Source: Synaphobranchus kaupii
Taxonomy: Eukaryota; Chordata; Actinopteri; Anguilliformes; Synaphobranchidae
Reading direction: 5' to 3'
Length of the DNA stretch: 64,000 nucleotides
NCBI GenBank assembly: GCA_029718625.1
Contig: CM056380.1
Span: 107,363,417-107,427,416, forward strand
A program made the position numbers and the translations under genes. Positions within the stretch are counted from its first letter, which is position 1; every line of letters starts with the position of its first letter. The notes under the pieces were generated by a model. It was not told where the DNA came from, searched no databases, and saw only the letters and a list, made by a program, of their open reading frames with translations. Below, piece by piece: positions 36,901 to 50,900 of this stretch.

Positions 36901-37834
36901 GCACAGTAGGCCATTTCGCTCAATCGGAGTGCAGTGTGCGATTTCAGCCAATCACAGTGGAGTAGGCTATTTTGCTCAATCACAGTGTAGTAGACCATTT
37001 TACTCAGTTACAGTGCAGTAGGCCGTTTTGCTCAATCACAGTGCAGTAGGCCGTTTTGCTCAATCACAGTGCAGTAGGCCGTTTTGCTCAATCACAGTGC
37101 AGTAGGCCGTTTTGCTCAATCACAGTGCAGTAGGCCGTTTTGCTCAATCACAGTGCAGTAGGCCGTTTTGCTCAATCACAGTGCAGTAGGCCGTTTTGCT
37201 CAATCACAGTGCAGTAGGCCATTTCGCTCAATCACAGTGCAGTAGGCCGTTTTGCTCAATCACAGTGCAGTAGGCCGTTTTGCTCAATCACAGTGCAGTA
37301 GGCTGTTTTGCTCAATCACAGTGCAGTAGGCCGTTTTGCTCAATCACAGTGCAGTAGGCTGTTTTGCTCAATCACAGTACAGTAGGCCGTTTTGCTCAAT
37401 CACAGTGCAGTAGGCCATTTTGCTCAATCAAGGTGCAGTAGGCCGTTTTGCTCAATCACGGTGCAGTAGGCCATTTCGCTCAATCACGGTGCAGTAGGCC
37501 GTTTTGCTCAATCACAGTGCAGTAGGTTGTTTTGCTCAATCACAGTGCAGTAGGCTGTTTTGCTCAATCACAGTGCAGTAGGCCGTTTTGCTCAATCACA
37601 GTGCAGTAGGCCATTTCGCTCAATCACAGTGCAGTAGGCCGTTTTGCTCAATCACAGTGCAGTAGGCCGTTTTGCTCAATCACAGTGCAGTAGGCCATTT
37701 TGCTCAATCACAGTGCAGTAGGCCATTTCGCTCAATCGGAGTGCAGTGTGCAATTTCAGCCAATCACAGTGCAGTAGGCCGTTTTGCTCAATCACAGTGC
37801 AGTAGGCCATTTCGCTCAATCACAGTGCAGTAGA
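36901..37834 (+). repeat. 28-bp minisatellite
   Basis: About thirty-three copies of a 28-bp unit, GTGCAGTAGGCCGTTTTGCT then CAATCACA. Variants (CCATTTCGCT, GGCTGTTTTG, CGGAGTGCAG) are interspersed. The variant block CAATCGGAGTGCAGTGTGCG/CAATTTCAGCCAATCACAG occurs near both ends (about 36921 and 37734), suggesting the array grew between two copies of one segment. Twenty-eight is not a multiple of three and no long frames arise. Confidence 0.97.
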
Positions 37835-38789
37835 GTATTTCCTTCTTGCAATAGGGAGCACAGAGCTTTCAATATTTCAGAGCACAGTAGACCTGTCAAA
37901 TTTAAATTCAATATTTGACTATTTTGAAAAAAAAAATAAACATTAGAATGATTAAATTTAACATTCGAATATCCTATAGCTCAGGAGGGAGTTACTCTTC
38001 ACCATTAGACTGCAGTAGAACCAGCGAGGCCTCTTACTCCTTAGGGTCCATACATATTTACTTAAGTTAAGTGCAGGGTTGCCACCTGTCATGTATTAGC
38101 CTGACTGGACGAGGCACTGAAAACACTGATTAGATTGATTAGATTAAAGATCGAATAGATGTGCTATTTTGCCAAACTTATTTGAAGGTAACAGTTTCCC
38201 ACCAGTTATATGTTTATATGTTCATAATCATATCTTAATCTATATATATCATAATCTTGTCCTCTAGATGTGACTTAATATAGTTTGATTTGGCCATTGT
38301 CGTCACTAGATTTATGTTTGTTGCATCCTATTTCTTTTTAAATCTAATGCCATTATTGTTCTAGTATTCTATAACCTTACAGTAATCTTGTTTGGTTTTT
38401 GTTATTGTCATAGTTTATTATCATTCTGTTTTTTTGTCACTTTTTTTATTTGCTCAATTTTGTTCAGCCAAGTTATCACTGTTATTTTGTGCTGCATTCT
38501 AAATGCACTCTGCAGTAGGGCTGTTTTTGTCAAGGTGCTTATACCAGCATGAAATGGATTAAAGAAAAATCTAAAACTCACAGCATTTTGCATTTGCTAT
38601 TTTAATTAATCAATGCAAAATTAATTATTGGTTTAATTCTGTGTGGGATGGTGTTTTCAGGTTTTTCCAACAAACAAGAATTTGAGGGGATATTCATATA
38701 AAATTCATATAAAATCATAAAATATATCTCCAACTGATTTTCTTTTTGGCTTGACTCTGCTTTTTGGTTATTTCTCTGTCCCATTGCAG
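37835..38789. other. Sequence directly upstream of the CEFIP coding exon
   Basis: AT-rich and probably intronic. It ends with a pyrimidine-rich tract and acceptor TCTGTCCCATTGCAG (AG at 38788-38789). Confidence 0.55.
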
Positions 38790-38931
38790 GAAGGAAGAGA
38801 GATCACTTCACCTTTTGGAGGGTGAGTTGGTTAGAGGTGAAAGGGCATAGGTCCCACACTGAGGAGACCGATCGGGAAGGAGCGGCCCTCACCCCACCGC
38901 CAGCCCTCCCCCCACCGGCCGGACGTTTGAA
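38790..38931 (+). other. cefip: CEFIP 5' UTR within the coding exon
   Basis: This lies between the acceptor and the ATG at 38932. In-frame TAG (38848) and TGA (38860) close the CEFIP frame upstream, so 38932 is the first usable in-frame ATG in this exon. It has G at -3. Confidence 0.65.
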
Positions 38932-41900
38932 ATGAACTCCCAAGACAAGCGTCACGGGAGTTACAGAGGAAGCATGCAGGGCTACTGCAGGTACGGTGAG
39001 GGCTTCGGCGATGGCTCCGGTTACATGGACGAAACGGACCGAGAGGTGAGCAACCTCACGGACCGGGCCTTCCGGAGCCTGTGCATCGGGGAGGAGGCCG
39101 TCTACAACGACTCTTCTCCCGTCGAACGCCACAAGGCCTTCGCCGACGACGCGCCAAACGAAGAAGCGGCGGGAACCTCTAGGATCGGCCCGACGTTTCA
39201 GCGTTCCGTCCCGGACGAGGTGAAGCAGGAGCGCGCCTTCGCGGCGCGCACCGTGTCCCACCACAGCAACGGCGTCATAGAAACCACCTGGCAGCAGAAA
39301 CGGAGCTCGTCGAAGGTGTCGTCTCTCATCAGGGCGTTCAGCGCGGGGTACGAGGAGAATGTCGCCGTGACTACCGACGCTGCTGTGATGTCACAGGATT
39401 CCATGTATAAGCAGGACAGCGAGTCGTGGGAGGGCACCGCCCTGCTGAGCATCCAGAAAGAACTGTCCGAGTTCTCCTCCGTGTACCATCAGAGCATCAA
39501 GGGCAGTCCATACCCCCAAACCAGAAATCTCTTCGGTTCTTCTGAAGCAGCAGTCGCTCCCCAGATACCGTCGAATACAGAGTCATCAGCTCCTTCCCCA
39601 ACCTTTATGAAAAGCAGCAGCAGCAGCAAGTGCAGTGGCAAGGTTAAGAAGCCGAGCTCCAGGAACTTCTTTCTCCACAGTGAATTCAGCCCATTCCAGA
39701 CCTGGAAGGAGTACAATCGGCATCTGTACGATCGGGAGGTCGTGCCCAATGTCCCGCCCACAAGTCAGTCCCCCAGGTGGTACGACTCTCCTTTTTACAA
39801 AGAGCTAACGGTGGCCCACAGGAATCAAATGGCCCAGCTGGAGGAGAAGCGATCTCATCGCAGACAGTACGAGAACCTTCTACCGGCCGAGCCGCCGGCG
39901 TCCACAGTCCGACAGAAAGCGTCCGCCGTCGAAAAGCGCAGCGAGTCAGAGGTAACCCTCAGCTGCCCGCCTTGGAGGAGGAGCCAAGAGCCGGTGAAAA
40001 ACAAAGTTCCTCAGAATCGACCCTGTACGGCGTCGCCTGTCAGCGACAGGTCGAGGCGAAAGGAAGAAGGTTTGGTTCCCACAGGCAGGACGTCGGCGAC
40101 TAACCAGAAGGTGCAGATGGTGGCGGACGACCAGACGTCAAACAGCGGGACACCCTTCAGTATATCCCAGCTCCTCACACCCATGATACACCCCAGACAG
40201 GAAACGGAAACCTCTGAAATCCTGCAGTATGCACTCTCGCCCAACATCCTGGATCCTCAACTGTCATCTGAGACCGATCCCAGAACGACGCCAGAGGTGA
40301 AACCGCGCAACAAGTACAAAGCCATGGCCTCCAGTTTACTGTTCAACCTTAAAGACAACAGGAAAAGAGTGAAGAGCACCTACACGCCAACCATGTTCAA
40401 GAGCGTGGAGATACCAGATCACAGTAAACAGCCCTCCCAGCTGGACTCTCTCATCGCTAAAGACGGAAGCGTTACCTCAGACACACCCCTTTCCTGGGCA
40501 GGTGCACCCGTGAGATCAAACCGAATGGACCTCCAGTCTGTCAACAGCCCCGTTGTCCAAAACGCCAAAACATACGATGTCAACTACGCAAGACGCACTG
40601 AAGCCAGCCGATCAGACGACTATTTGACGTTAATCTCTCCTCAGACTGTAAGGGAAGGTTCTAGTTACAGAAGCTTCAGTCACACGCCACAGGAGAGCGT
40701 ATCTGTCAAAGACAAGCTCGCCGATGTCCAAAGAGGCCGGCACGTGGACTCTCTCTTCATGGCCTCAAATGAGACTCCTGTGAGACAGAGACTGGATTCC
40801 TCTTCATGGAAAGCCTATGAGCTTGGAAGCCCACAAGGGCAGGATATAAAACACATGGCACCAGAAGTGCAAACGCTACTACCTCATTCATTCACTAGAA
40901 CGGAAAATGACAAAGAAATAAAAGAAAAAGACTTTACCAAGAGAGACGTATCCACTTTGAGAGCAATCGAATGTAGAACTGTAGAAGATGCAAGGACTAG
41001 AGAACAATTATATGATTACAAACTGGGTGCAGAAGTGAATTTAATTAAAAAAAACACCAATAAGGAAACGTTTTCTTTCAGTGAAAAAGGGGTCACCAGG
41101 ACAGAAAAGGTCCCCATGATTGGAGATATAGCTGCATTACTTGAAAAAGACAGACAGGTACTTGCCCAAAGAGGGAATGCTGTTAAACAGGATGCATTAG
41201 TCTCAGAAGAAAGATTTGCTCATACAGAAAAGGGGAATGCTAAACAAGAATCGTTAGCAATGAGAGAAAAACAATGCACTCAAAATGAACCTTTTAGAAA
41301 AAGTGAGGTATTTAAAATTCATCCAAGTGATCAGGTTGAAGTAAAGAGACAAAACTCCTATGTCCCAAATGAAGGACTTAACATACGACAGGAGTATAGA
41401 CGTATTAATCATGAACTGTATGACGCTCAAGAAAATCACTGTGTAAATCTAGCTGCTAATAAGGGCCTGTATCCCACACGGGAGATGAAATATACTTCAA
41501 ACGAAGCATTTGGCAGAAAGGAACTGGCAAAGCAGGCAGTGCCAGTAACGAGAGAGAATAAACCTGTGAAAAACGAATTTGTAGTTAAAGAACAAGACGG
41601 CGTGTACCTTCAAGGACAGGTAAGACAGCGTATACCTTCAAGGACAGATGACAGAAATGGTTCAAATTACACATCTGCTGTCAACCAATATGATAAAACT
41701 GCACAGGAACTGAGCCAACGTGTATCAAAAGATAGACATCCAAACGTTGAGGCGTTCACTACCGCAGACCATAATCCGGCTAAACAAGTACATCCGGCGA
41801 GAAAGAACCTATTTGCCAGTGAAACGGCCAACCAGGTCAAACATGTGCCGCATTCATCCAGTGGTGTAAGGTATGCACCCATTGAGGAATTTGCCAGGAA

Positions 41901-44900
41901 AGACCGTGAATTGGAACAACAGAGACTGATTGCAATGGTAGAGACAAAACAGGAGCCAGTGAAAGTACAGGCACTTATTAAGCAGTACGAAGTCTCTATG
42001 GGGGAGAACAGAAATGGCGCCAAAGGTCTGTTTACGACTGGAGAAACGAGAATTGGAGGAGTACAAGAGAGGTATATGAGCAGTATGCTCTCCGTTACAG
42101 TAGCCGAACAAGGGAAAGAGAAATTGCCACGTGCACCGCTGGATAGCACTGCTGTAAGTGACATCGCAAAGGATGAACGAGGATTCAACACTCAACTGTC
42201 TGCCCCTCCTGAATTTGAAAGGTCTGGTAAGCATATGCAGGCGTCAAAGCAGAGTAAATACATTCAGAATGAGGTGCTTTTGCATAGGGAGCAGGATGTT
42301 GCTCCACATAGAGAAAAAGGGCAAACTAGACAGGAAATGCTGACGTCAAAACTGAAAGCTCACGCCGAAAAGGAAATATTCGCGATTAAGGGAAAAGGAC
42401 ACGCTAAACTGGAAGCTCACGCGACGAAACCAAAGGAGCTATACGTGCATGTAAACAAAGAGGGAGAGCCTCTGTCCGCAGAACACGTTAAAAACGGCAC
42501 GGTTCCGCTCTACGGGGACCGTCTGGCCAACCAGGACTCTGCCGCTGCGAAAGAGGCGCGCTGGCGAGATGGAGCGCTTGTCGACCAAGGAACCTCTTCG
42601 TCAGTAGGACATGGCAAAAACGTAGTCATCGGAGACGAAGAAAACCGGCTGGCCAAACCGGCTCCGACAACGATGGAGAAAGAACACGCCAGAAATTACA
42701 TCGTTACAAAAACGGAGAGAATCGGCATCCGACAGGAAGAGCTGCAGTCCATAGCACGGGCTAAGATCGAAGCCATCGCAGGCAGCAGAGTTCACCAGCC
42801 CAAACGTGCCAGCGAGGAGAGCGGCAGTGCGCACCTCACAGCCCCATTAAACCTCAGCAAAAACACTGAAAGTGTTATGACTGCTGCCAATGTGAATGTG
42901 AGCCGAGCCGAAGCAGGAGACGCTAAAAAACACGATGTGCCTGCAGTCAAAGAAAAAGAGCAGGTTAAAATGGAGGCCCTTCCGCAAAGACAGGAACAAT
43001 CTCAGAATCTAGGCCCGGCAGTCAATGAAATCCACAAGGCTAAGAATGTACTTCTGAACAAAGAGATAAGCAGTGTGAGCCAGGTAGCAGCCTTGTCATT
43101 GGAACATGCTAGAAATCAAACAGAAAAGGAGCAGGCTGCAGGGGACATTTTATCGAGGAGGGAGAGGGAAGCTGAGATCAGTAATGTACATGCAAACAAA
43201 GCAGCCAGTTTTATACGTCCAACAGCAGAACATTTAGAAAACAAAACTGCTGAAAATCATGGAAAACATAAAGATGTTACACCTGTAACGATTCAAAAGG
43301 AACATGCTAGTAATTACCTGCTTGTAAGCAAAGAACGAGTCACTCTTAAACAGGAAGTAGCCCCATCAATAGACCATATTAGAAGTAGAGATGCGATTAC
43401 AAACAATGAAACCCTTCTGGTCAGAGAGGGCATAGGTGCAGCTAAAAATGAAACCGCTACATTACATGCAAACCGCCAGGTTAAACTAGGCTCTCTTGCT
43501 AGCGGAAAGAGCGAAGGCGCTGTAAACGATGCCCATGGAATCCAACTCAGATCGACACAGGAAGAACTTTCGCCAGTAACGAATGTTAAAGCGGAAGCCG
43601 TTACAGAAAGCCAGAGACAAGAGTCTACACATGTACCTGAAAACAAGAAGAGGGCCAGTGTTATGCATGAACTGCCTCAATCATTGGAAAAAGAAAATGG
43701 TGTCTGTGACACTCCCCTGGCTAAACCAGTAGCCACTGCAACAAGAGAATCGGAAGATGATAAAAATAATGCACTTGCAAAGGAAGAGAGAAGCAGTCTT
43801 AAGCAGGAGATGCCACTGTTAATACAACATAGAAATAAAACTTTTGCAGTTCAGGAAAAGGATGAGTTTAAACGGGCGGAGAATGAGCACACTAAGACTG
43901 GTGTACAAGGCAAAGAAATAGGCTGCTCCAAACAGGAAGAGCCATCGGTAGAACATATTAGAATTAAGATTATATCGCATGATAAAAACCACCAGGTCAG
44001 GGAGAGTATAATAGAAATAGGGAATGCTAAACAGGAAACGCAGATTAAACGAGACTGTGAACATGAGAGTGAACCTGCTGAACCCGATCGTCATGGAAAC
44101 GCAGAGGGACTCGGTGTCAAACAGGAAGTACTTCCACCATCTTCAGTTAAATCTGAGGATGTTCCCATTAGTGAAACCCTCCCAGCTAAGCAGGAACCAG
44201 AAAACCGGGAAAGAGATCATATTCAACTTGGAATTTCTCAGTCCGTAGAAAAGGAAGATATGAAAAAAGAGGTAAATGCAGTCAATAGTCGTTACGTGGA
44301 AAGAAACACAGGAGCTGTTGCTAGAAGAGAGGCAGATGAACCTGGAAAGAAAGAGAGAATCGATGTCGGAGATGACGAACCCCCATCTGTAGAACACATC
44401 AGGATTAAAATCATTCCACATAATGCAGATCAACCTGTTAGAGAGAAAATAGTTTCTATAGAAAATGAAACCGTTTCATTACACGAAAACCAGCCGTTCA
44501 AACGAGACTCCTCCGTGAGTGGAAAGAACGAAATTCCGGAAACCGATGCTCGTGGAATCCCGGAGAGAATCCGATTCAAACAGGAGGAACTTCCACCAAT
44601 AACAAGCACTGAGACATTCAAACAGGAGGAACGTCCACCAATAACAAGCACTGAGACATTCAAACAGGAGGAACGTCCACCAATAACAAGCACTGAGACA
44701 TTCAAACAGGAGGAACGTCCACCAATAACCAGCACTGAGACATTCAAACAGGAGGAACTTCCACCAATAACGAGCACTGAGACATTCAATCAGGAGGAAC
44801 TTCCACCAATAACAAGCACTGAGACAGAATCCACAGCAGTGAACCAGAGGCACGGGGCAACACATGAACCTGTGAATAAGGATAGGGACACTGTTGTACA

Positions 44901-47900
44901 TGAACTCAAAAACCAAAACGAAATACAAATTGGTACAAATGAAACAACTGCATTCAATAAAAATCCCCTGGCTGAACCAGAAGCTGTTGCACTAAGAGAG
45001 ACAGAAGGTGATAAAAGCAACGAGGAGAGAATGAATGATGGACAGGAACTACTTCCACCGTTGGGACACGTTACACATGAAGCTACTGCAGAGGAGGAAG
45101 TGCATGGTGATAAACGGGGGATATCTGTAACCGGACAGAAGGAATGTGCTAAGACCTGTGCACCTGTAAGCAAAGAAAAGGCCAGCTTCAAACAAGATGA
45201 ACCATCAGTAAAACAAAATAGGTTTCGGATTATTCCAGTCGATGAATATCAGCAGGTCAGAGAAAGTATAGTGGTCGTGGAAAAGGAACATTCTATACGT
45301 GAAACGGTTGAAAATCTCCAGGTTAATCTAGACTCCCTTGCTCGTAGGAAGCATGATAGTGCTGGGAATACTGCACTTGGAAGCACAGAGAGAGTTGGTG
45401 TCAGTAAGGATGGGTGTCCATCACAAACAACAAATGAGACGAATACAGTCAATAGAAATCACCATCTTGAAAATGCCCTTGAAAGATTGTGTAGAACCGG
45501 TTTAATGAGCCAATTTCCTACATCGACGGAAAAAGAATCGATTAAAAACAAAACCTCTGAAATCAACGAAAAGTGCCTGCCCAAACCAGAGGTTCTTGCA
45601 ACAAGGGAGACAAAAGGTGCAAAAGTGGATTCACCTGCGCAGCATGTACCTGGACGGGATGTACCGCTTTCTTTAGAATGTCTTGATGAGGAGAATATTG
45701 AGCCTCGTGAAAATCACCCTCTTAAATTGGAAGTGCACGATACTGGAGGGAAAGAACATGCTAAAAGAGACGTCAACAAAGACGCTGATAAAAGCTTAAA
45801 TGCAGAGATAAAGAGTGATGGATTAGAAGAACTCTCATCAGTCGTACTAATTGAAGCCGGAGTCAAAGCAAGCAACAAACCTAAAGAAGAACTCGCATGG
45901 GACCGTGTAGGACAGGAATTACCTCGACCAAGAGCGGATGAACCTATTAAGAAAGGAAGTGTTGCAAAACACAAAGATAAACAGGAAGTGCTTCCAACAA
46001 GAAAGACAGAGCTGGGTGAACATGTACACGCTCTCAACAAAACGGAGAGCGTTAAACGGGAGGAGAAAGAGCGTACCCAACAGGAAACGAGGTTCAGCGA
46101 AAATGACTATGTTGCGCAAGGCACCCTCGCCAGAACGGGGGAAGATTCTGGAAGCTTTGCACATGCAAACAAAGTGGGAGTAAATGCAGAAGACAGACTT
46201 CCATCAACACCACTCAACGAGACTGTAGCAAATGTTGAACGTCACCAGGCCAAACACGGCCTTTCAAAGAGAGACAGAGAGAACGTCGCACACGAATGGG
46301 CTCCGGCAGGAGGGACGGAAAACCCGGAGAACAAAACCAGCGCAGTCACTGAACATCGCTTAGCCAGACAGGAGGTGAAGATGACAAGAGCGGGAGATGC
46401 CCAAAACGAGGCACTTATGAATCGAGGAAGAGATGGCGCCAAAGTCCATTCTCTTCCGTTAAAAGAGAACGAACAGGCTCAAAATGTACGGAGTGTAACT
46501 GACAAGATCCACCAGGCTGTGCTTGCAGACAGGAGTGGCAACGCTGACTCGGATTCGCCTCTGAAGATCAAACGTGTTTTGGACAGAGACGTGGCGGGCG
46601 GTGAAGGTCACCGTCACAAACGGGACGGTCTCTCAACAAGCGAGAGAGCGCACGCTCAAAACGAAGCTCTTCTTTTCGACGAGAATCTCCAAATTAAACT
46701 GGACGCTCTTGCGAGACGGCGGAAGGAAAAGGCGGAAAAATGTGCCCGCGCGAACGTCGATGGAACGAATATGAGACGCGGGGAACACGCATCGACGCCA
46801 CGCGCTAAAACAGAGTCTCTTACAGGTGAGAAAACTCACCTGGCCAAGCATGGGCTCGTAATTGATGATATTACACGTGGAATCTCAACAAGGGAGAACG
46901 AAAACACAAGGAACGTAGCGACTGCAGCCGGTGAAAATCCCCTCGCTAAAGTGGAGGTGTCTGTAATAAGCAATAAAGAATACGGCAAAAAGGACACGCT
47001 TGTTAACAGCGAAGCGGCAGGTGTTAGAAACAGAGCGCTCGTTACAAGAGACCCTGAACACGGGCAAAACGAAACGCCCAACATTGTGAATCACCGGGCT
47101 AAACACTTGCTGGAGAGCGAACCAAAAGGCAGCATTACCCGGGCTCCACTTCCCTCAGAAAATATCAGAAATGAATCGACTTCAGCCAGTGAAAATGCTG
47201 CAAGGGAAGCATTTGCAATGAGCAAAAGAGAAGATGCTAGAAATTGTGGAGTTGCAAATAAGGTTGGAGACGGGGCCATCGGTCATCAAGCTGCAGCGGG
47301 TAGAGACGGTGTAAATCACACGGCTAAACAGGGCATAGTGGAAGCTGAAGCGGGTAGAGACAGTGTAAATCACACGGCTAAACAGTGCATAGTGGAAGCT
47401 GAAGCGGGTAGAGACAGTGTAAATCACACGGCTAAACATGGCATAGTGGAAGCTGAAGCGGGTAGAGACAGTGTAAATCACACGGCTAAACAGTGCATAG
47501 TGGAAGCTGAAGCGGGTAGAGACAGTGTAAATCACACGGCTAAACAGGGCATAGTGGAAGCTGAAGCGGGCAGAGACAGTGTAAATCACACGGCTAAACG
47601 GGGCATGGTGGAAACACAAGTGGATTCTGATCGGCATGGCCACACAAATGCAGAACGGACCGAAGAGAGACGTGACATCATTCCTCCAGGGGAGAAAGAA
47701 AACGATAAAAAGCAGGTGATAGAAAAAGAAAAGGAAAGTGTAAGAATGGAAAAAGGAGAATATGCTAAATGGGAGGTATTTCCGACCAAGAGGAGCATCG
47801 TGGGAAAGGGTGAGCTCTTAAACATTGCAAAAGGGCCCACAATACTGGATTACCTCATAGAAAAGGACAGAGATCGCAGTCAACACACCAAATATACAGC

Positions 47901-50900
47901 CAAAGAAAAGGACACTATTAAACAGGAAGTACATGCAGCAAAAGATCCCACTACAGAGGAATTACTTGTACTAGACAAGAAGGAACTCATTAAGAATGAA
48001 GGCTTTGCATGTGAAGGAAATACTACCGTGAGTAACGTAGAAACAAAGGACCGAGTGGGTGGCAAAGATAGAGAGCGTGGAGGCAAAGACACGGGCAGTT
48101 TCCTGCCTGAAGTCCTCGTGAGAAAATATGAAGTCCCCACTGAAAATACTTTTGCAGTCAGAGATAAACCCCAAACAAAACAGGTCACTAATGAAGCGGC
48201 TGAACCCACAAAACAGGAGTTATTTTCAAGAAAATACCATACGCTTTCTGAAAATATAAAAGAGCACGCGACACATAAAGTGCTTGCGGCTAGAGACCAT
48301 CCTAAACAGGAAGCCGCCGCAACAAGGAGTAGCTCTAAACCGGAAGCGGTTCTAGCAAAAGAAAGGGAACCCATAAGAAAGGAGACTTTTGAAATGAAAG
48401 GAAAAGGTGCAGTGGACCGCCTCTCAAGACAACACACAGACTATATCAAAGCCAAAGAATGTGCAGAGAGAGGAAGAGACCGTGTGAGACAAGAGGTCCC
48501 CATGGAACAATACAGAAACCTTTCCAAAAATATTTTCATAATGCAAGACAAAGATCTTTCTAAACAGTCGGAAGCACCTGCGACGAAAGACAAGGAGCAC
48601 AGTAAAGGGGAGATAATTTTATCCAAAGGAGATGCTAAACAGGAAATACTAGCGAAACAAGGAAACGTACATGCTAAACCTGAGGTATTTCCAGCCCATG
48701 AGAAAGTTCCTACAAATCCAGAAGTTTACGCAGTTACTGACCAGGCCAAACATCTCAGTGGAAACGAGGCATTATCTCCACAAAGACAAGGGCACTATAG
48801 TAGACATGCAATGCTTGTCACTGATGAAAGAGACAACTCACACAGAAGAAATATTGTTCCCAGGGGAAGTGGCAAAATGGAAATGGAATCGCTTCCAAAT
48901 ACTCTAAATGAAATGAAGGAAACACCCCCGCTTAGGGAAAAGGAGAGGGAGATAGCTGCGATGAGAGAATACAGAGCTAAGGAGAGGGCAGTTGCACGTC
49001 AAAAGCAACAGTACTATGACCAGGAAGCACATGCGAGACAGGAATATGCCACATACAAAACACTCCCAATCAAAGAAAAGACTGACCTGAGACGTGAAGT
49101 ACCAGCTCAGTTTGAAAACGAGAACGCCAAAAAGGAAGTACGTGAAAATAACATAAAGGACGGAACAGAAATGGCTCCCGTAAACCATCCAAACCAAAAT
49201 ATTGAGGGCCAAAGCATCCATGAACCCAACAGTCAGTACAGAGCTCCCTCCCTTCCTTTGCAGGTCAATGGCTGGAGAGGAGGTGGCCCCGGTTTTTCTC
49301 AGCAACCTGGTCACATTAATGTGCCCTTGAGGGAGTCATATTTAACAGTAGGAGATGCTGCACAAAGCCCAGAAGAAGAATATAAAGGACGTCCCTCTTC
49401 GAGGAGCATGCACAGTCAAATGGCTAAAAGCCCAGAGGAAAGGCATGTGGTGGAGGAAGCTAAGAGGAACACGGGGAAACCCGGGGAAGCATTACAGTAC
49501 TACGCTATTATCAACCATGAGAGAAAGACGGAAGCTGGAGACGGAGAAGCGGCTTCATCTCAAAGGCAAGAGAGGATGCCAAGGAGAGAGGAAAGTGGTT
49601 TAGTTCACGGCGAGTTGAACGACGGTGGCTGGGCCCAAGGTTTAATGGACTACGCCAAAGCTCACACGCCAACGCCGCGCTCCAACGCTTCATCCCCGTC
49701 TTTGGGGAAGCCCGTCTTGTTTAAGGTCAAGGACAACACCCTCAGGGGGTCCCCGGTAACGAAGACCGTGAAACCGTGTTTTCATAAGACGCTCGCGGAC
49801 GACCAGAGGCCGAGCTCCTCCCAAGAGAACCTAAGCGGCGTGGAGAAGGGCGATGAGGAATGCGATCGCCTCAAGGAGAACGTGGACGTTCCCGTTCCCG
49901 TCCCCCGTAGTGCTCCAGCCGCGCCTCCACGAGCTTCGCGCTCAAGGGAACTGCCGGGTCAGCATTCTCTCCCCGCTGCAGACTTTACCACCGCGAGAGC
50001 GCTGCAGGCACGCAGCATTCGTGCCGCTCCGGAGTTCGCCGCTGCAAGGCAACAACCTGCCCACAACGTGGTCTCCACCCCCGAGTTTATAAGCGCGAGG
50101 GAGCCAAGGAGCTACTACAGGAGAAGCCGACACCTGGAAGAGGACGGACGCCGTTCGGTCGTCAGCACGATGTCGGAGGATTTGGAGAGCTGCGCAACGA
50201 GCGCGACCGGAGTGTCCGCCGGCGTGTACATGGAGAACCCTTGCGAGAGGCCGGAGTCGGCCTGCAGCGACGTGAGGGCTCTCGGAAAACCGCCCAGCGT
50301 TCCGCCGAAAAGCGAGAAGGCACTCCGTCGCGCCCAGAGGCTGAACACCAGGAGAATCCAGAAGGCCGAGGCTCTGGTCAAAGCCGAGACCCTGAGCCAG
50401 ACGGAACGCAAGCCCCTCCGCGCGGTCGCCAGCATGCCCTCCTCCCCCACCGAGGTGCTGCGGTCCCGCCAGGCTGTCCCCGCCTACCAGCCGGCCCCGC
50501 CCCAGTTTTGCGTCGAGTCCGGATACGCCCCCCACGCCCCGGGCCTCCTGGCTCAGCCGTTCCCCGTCACGCAGAGGAGGCTCCTGCAGGACCCCAACTC
50601 AGGACAGTACTTTGTGGTGGACATGCCCGTGCAGGTGAAAACCAAGATGTTCTTCGACCCCGAGACGGGGAAGTATGTGCAGCTGTCCGTGCGGGAGTCG
50701 CCGGAGGGGACGCGGTCGAACGCGCCGTCGTCCGTCGAGCTCCTGAGTCCCCCGCCGTACGTGCTGTACCCGGGGTTCCTGCCTATGCCCGTGTCATCCT
50801 TACCGCCGCTACGCTCGACCTCGCAGATGTCCGCTCCCGCGGCTCTCATGGACGATCAAGACAAGCGCAGCGACGCCTGGAGGCAGGAGGCCTTACGGCG

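Noticed and set aside
47182..47643. 153-codon antisense frame and other antisense frames across CEFIP
   Set aside because: Shadows of the CEFIP coding repeats; the sense frame is continuous over 12 kb and has family matches at both ends.
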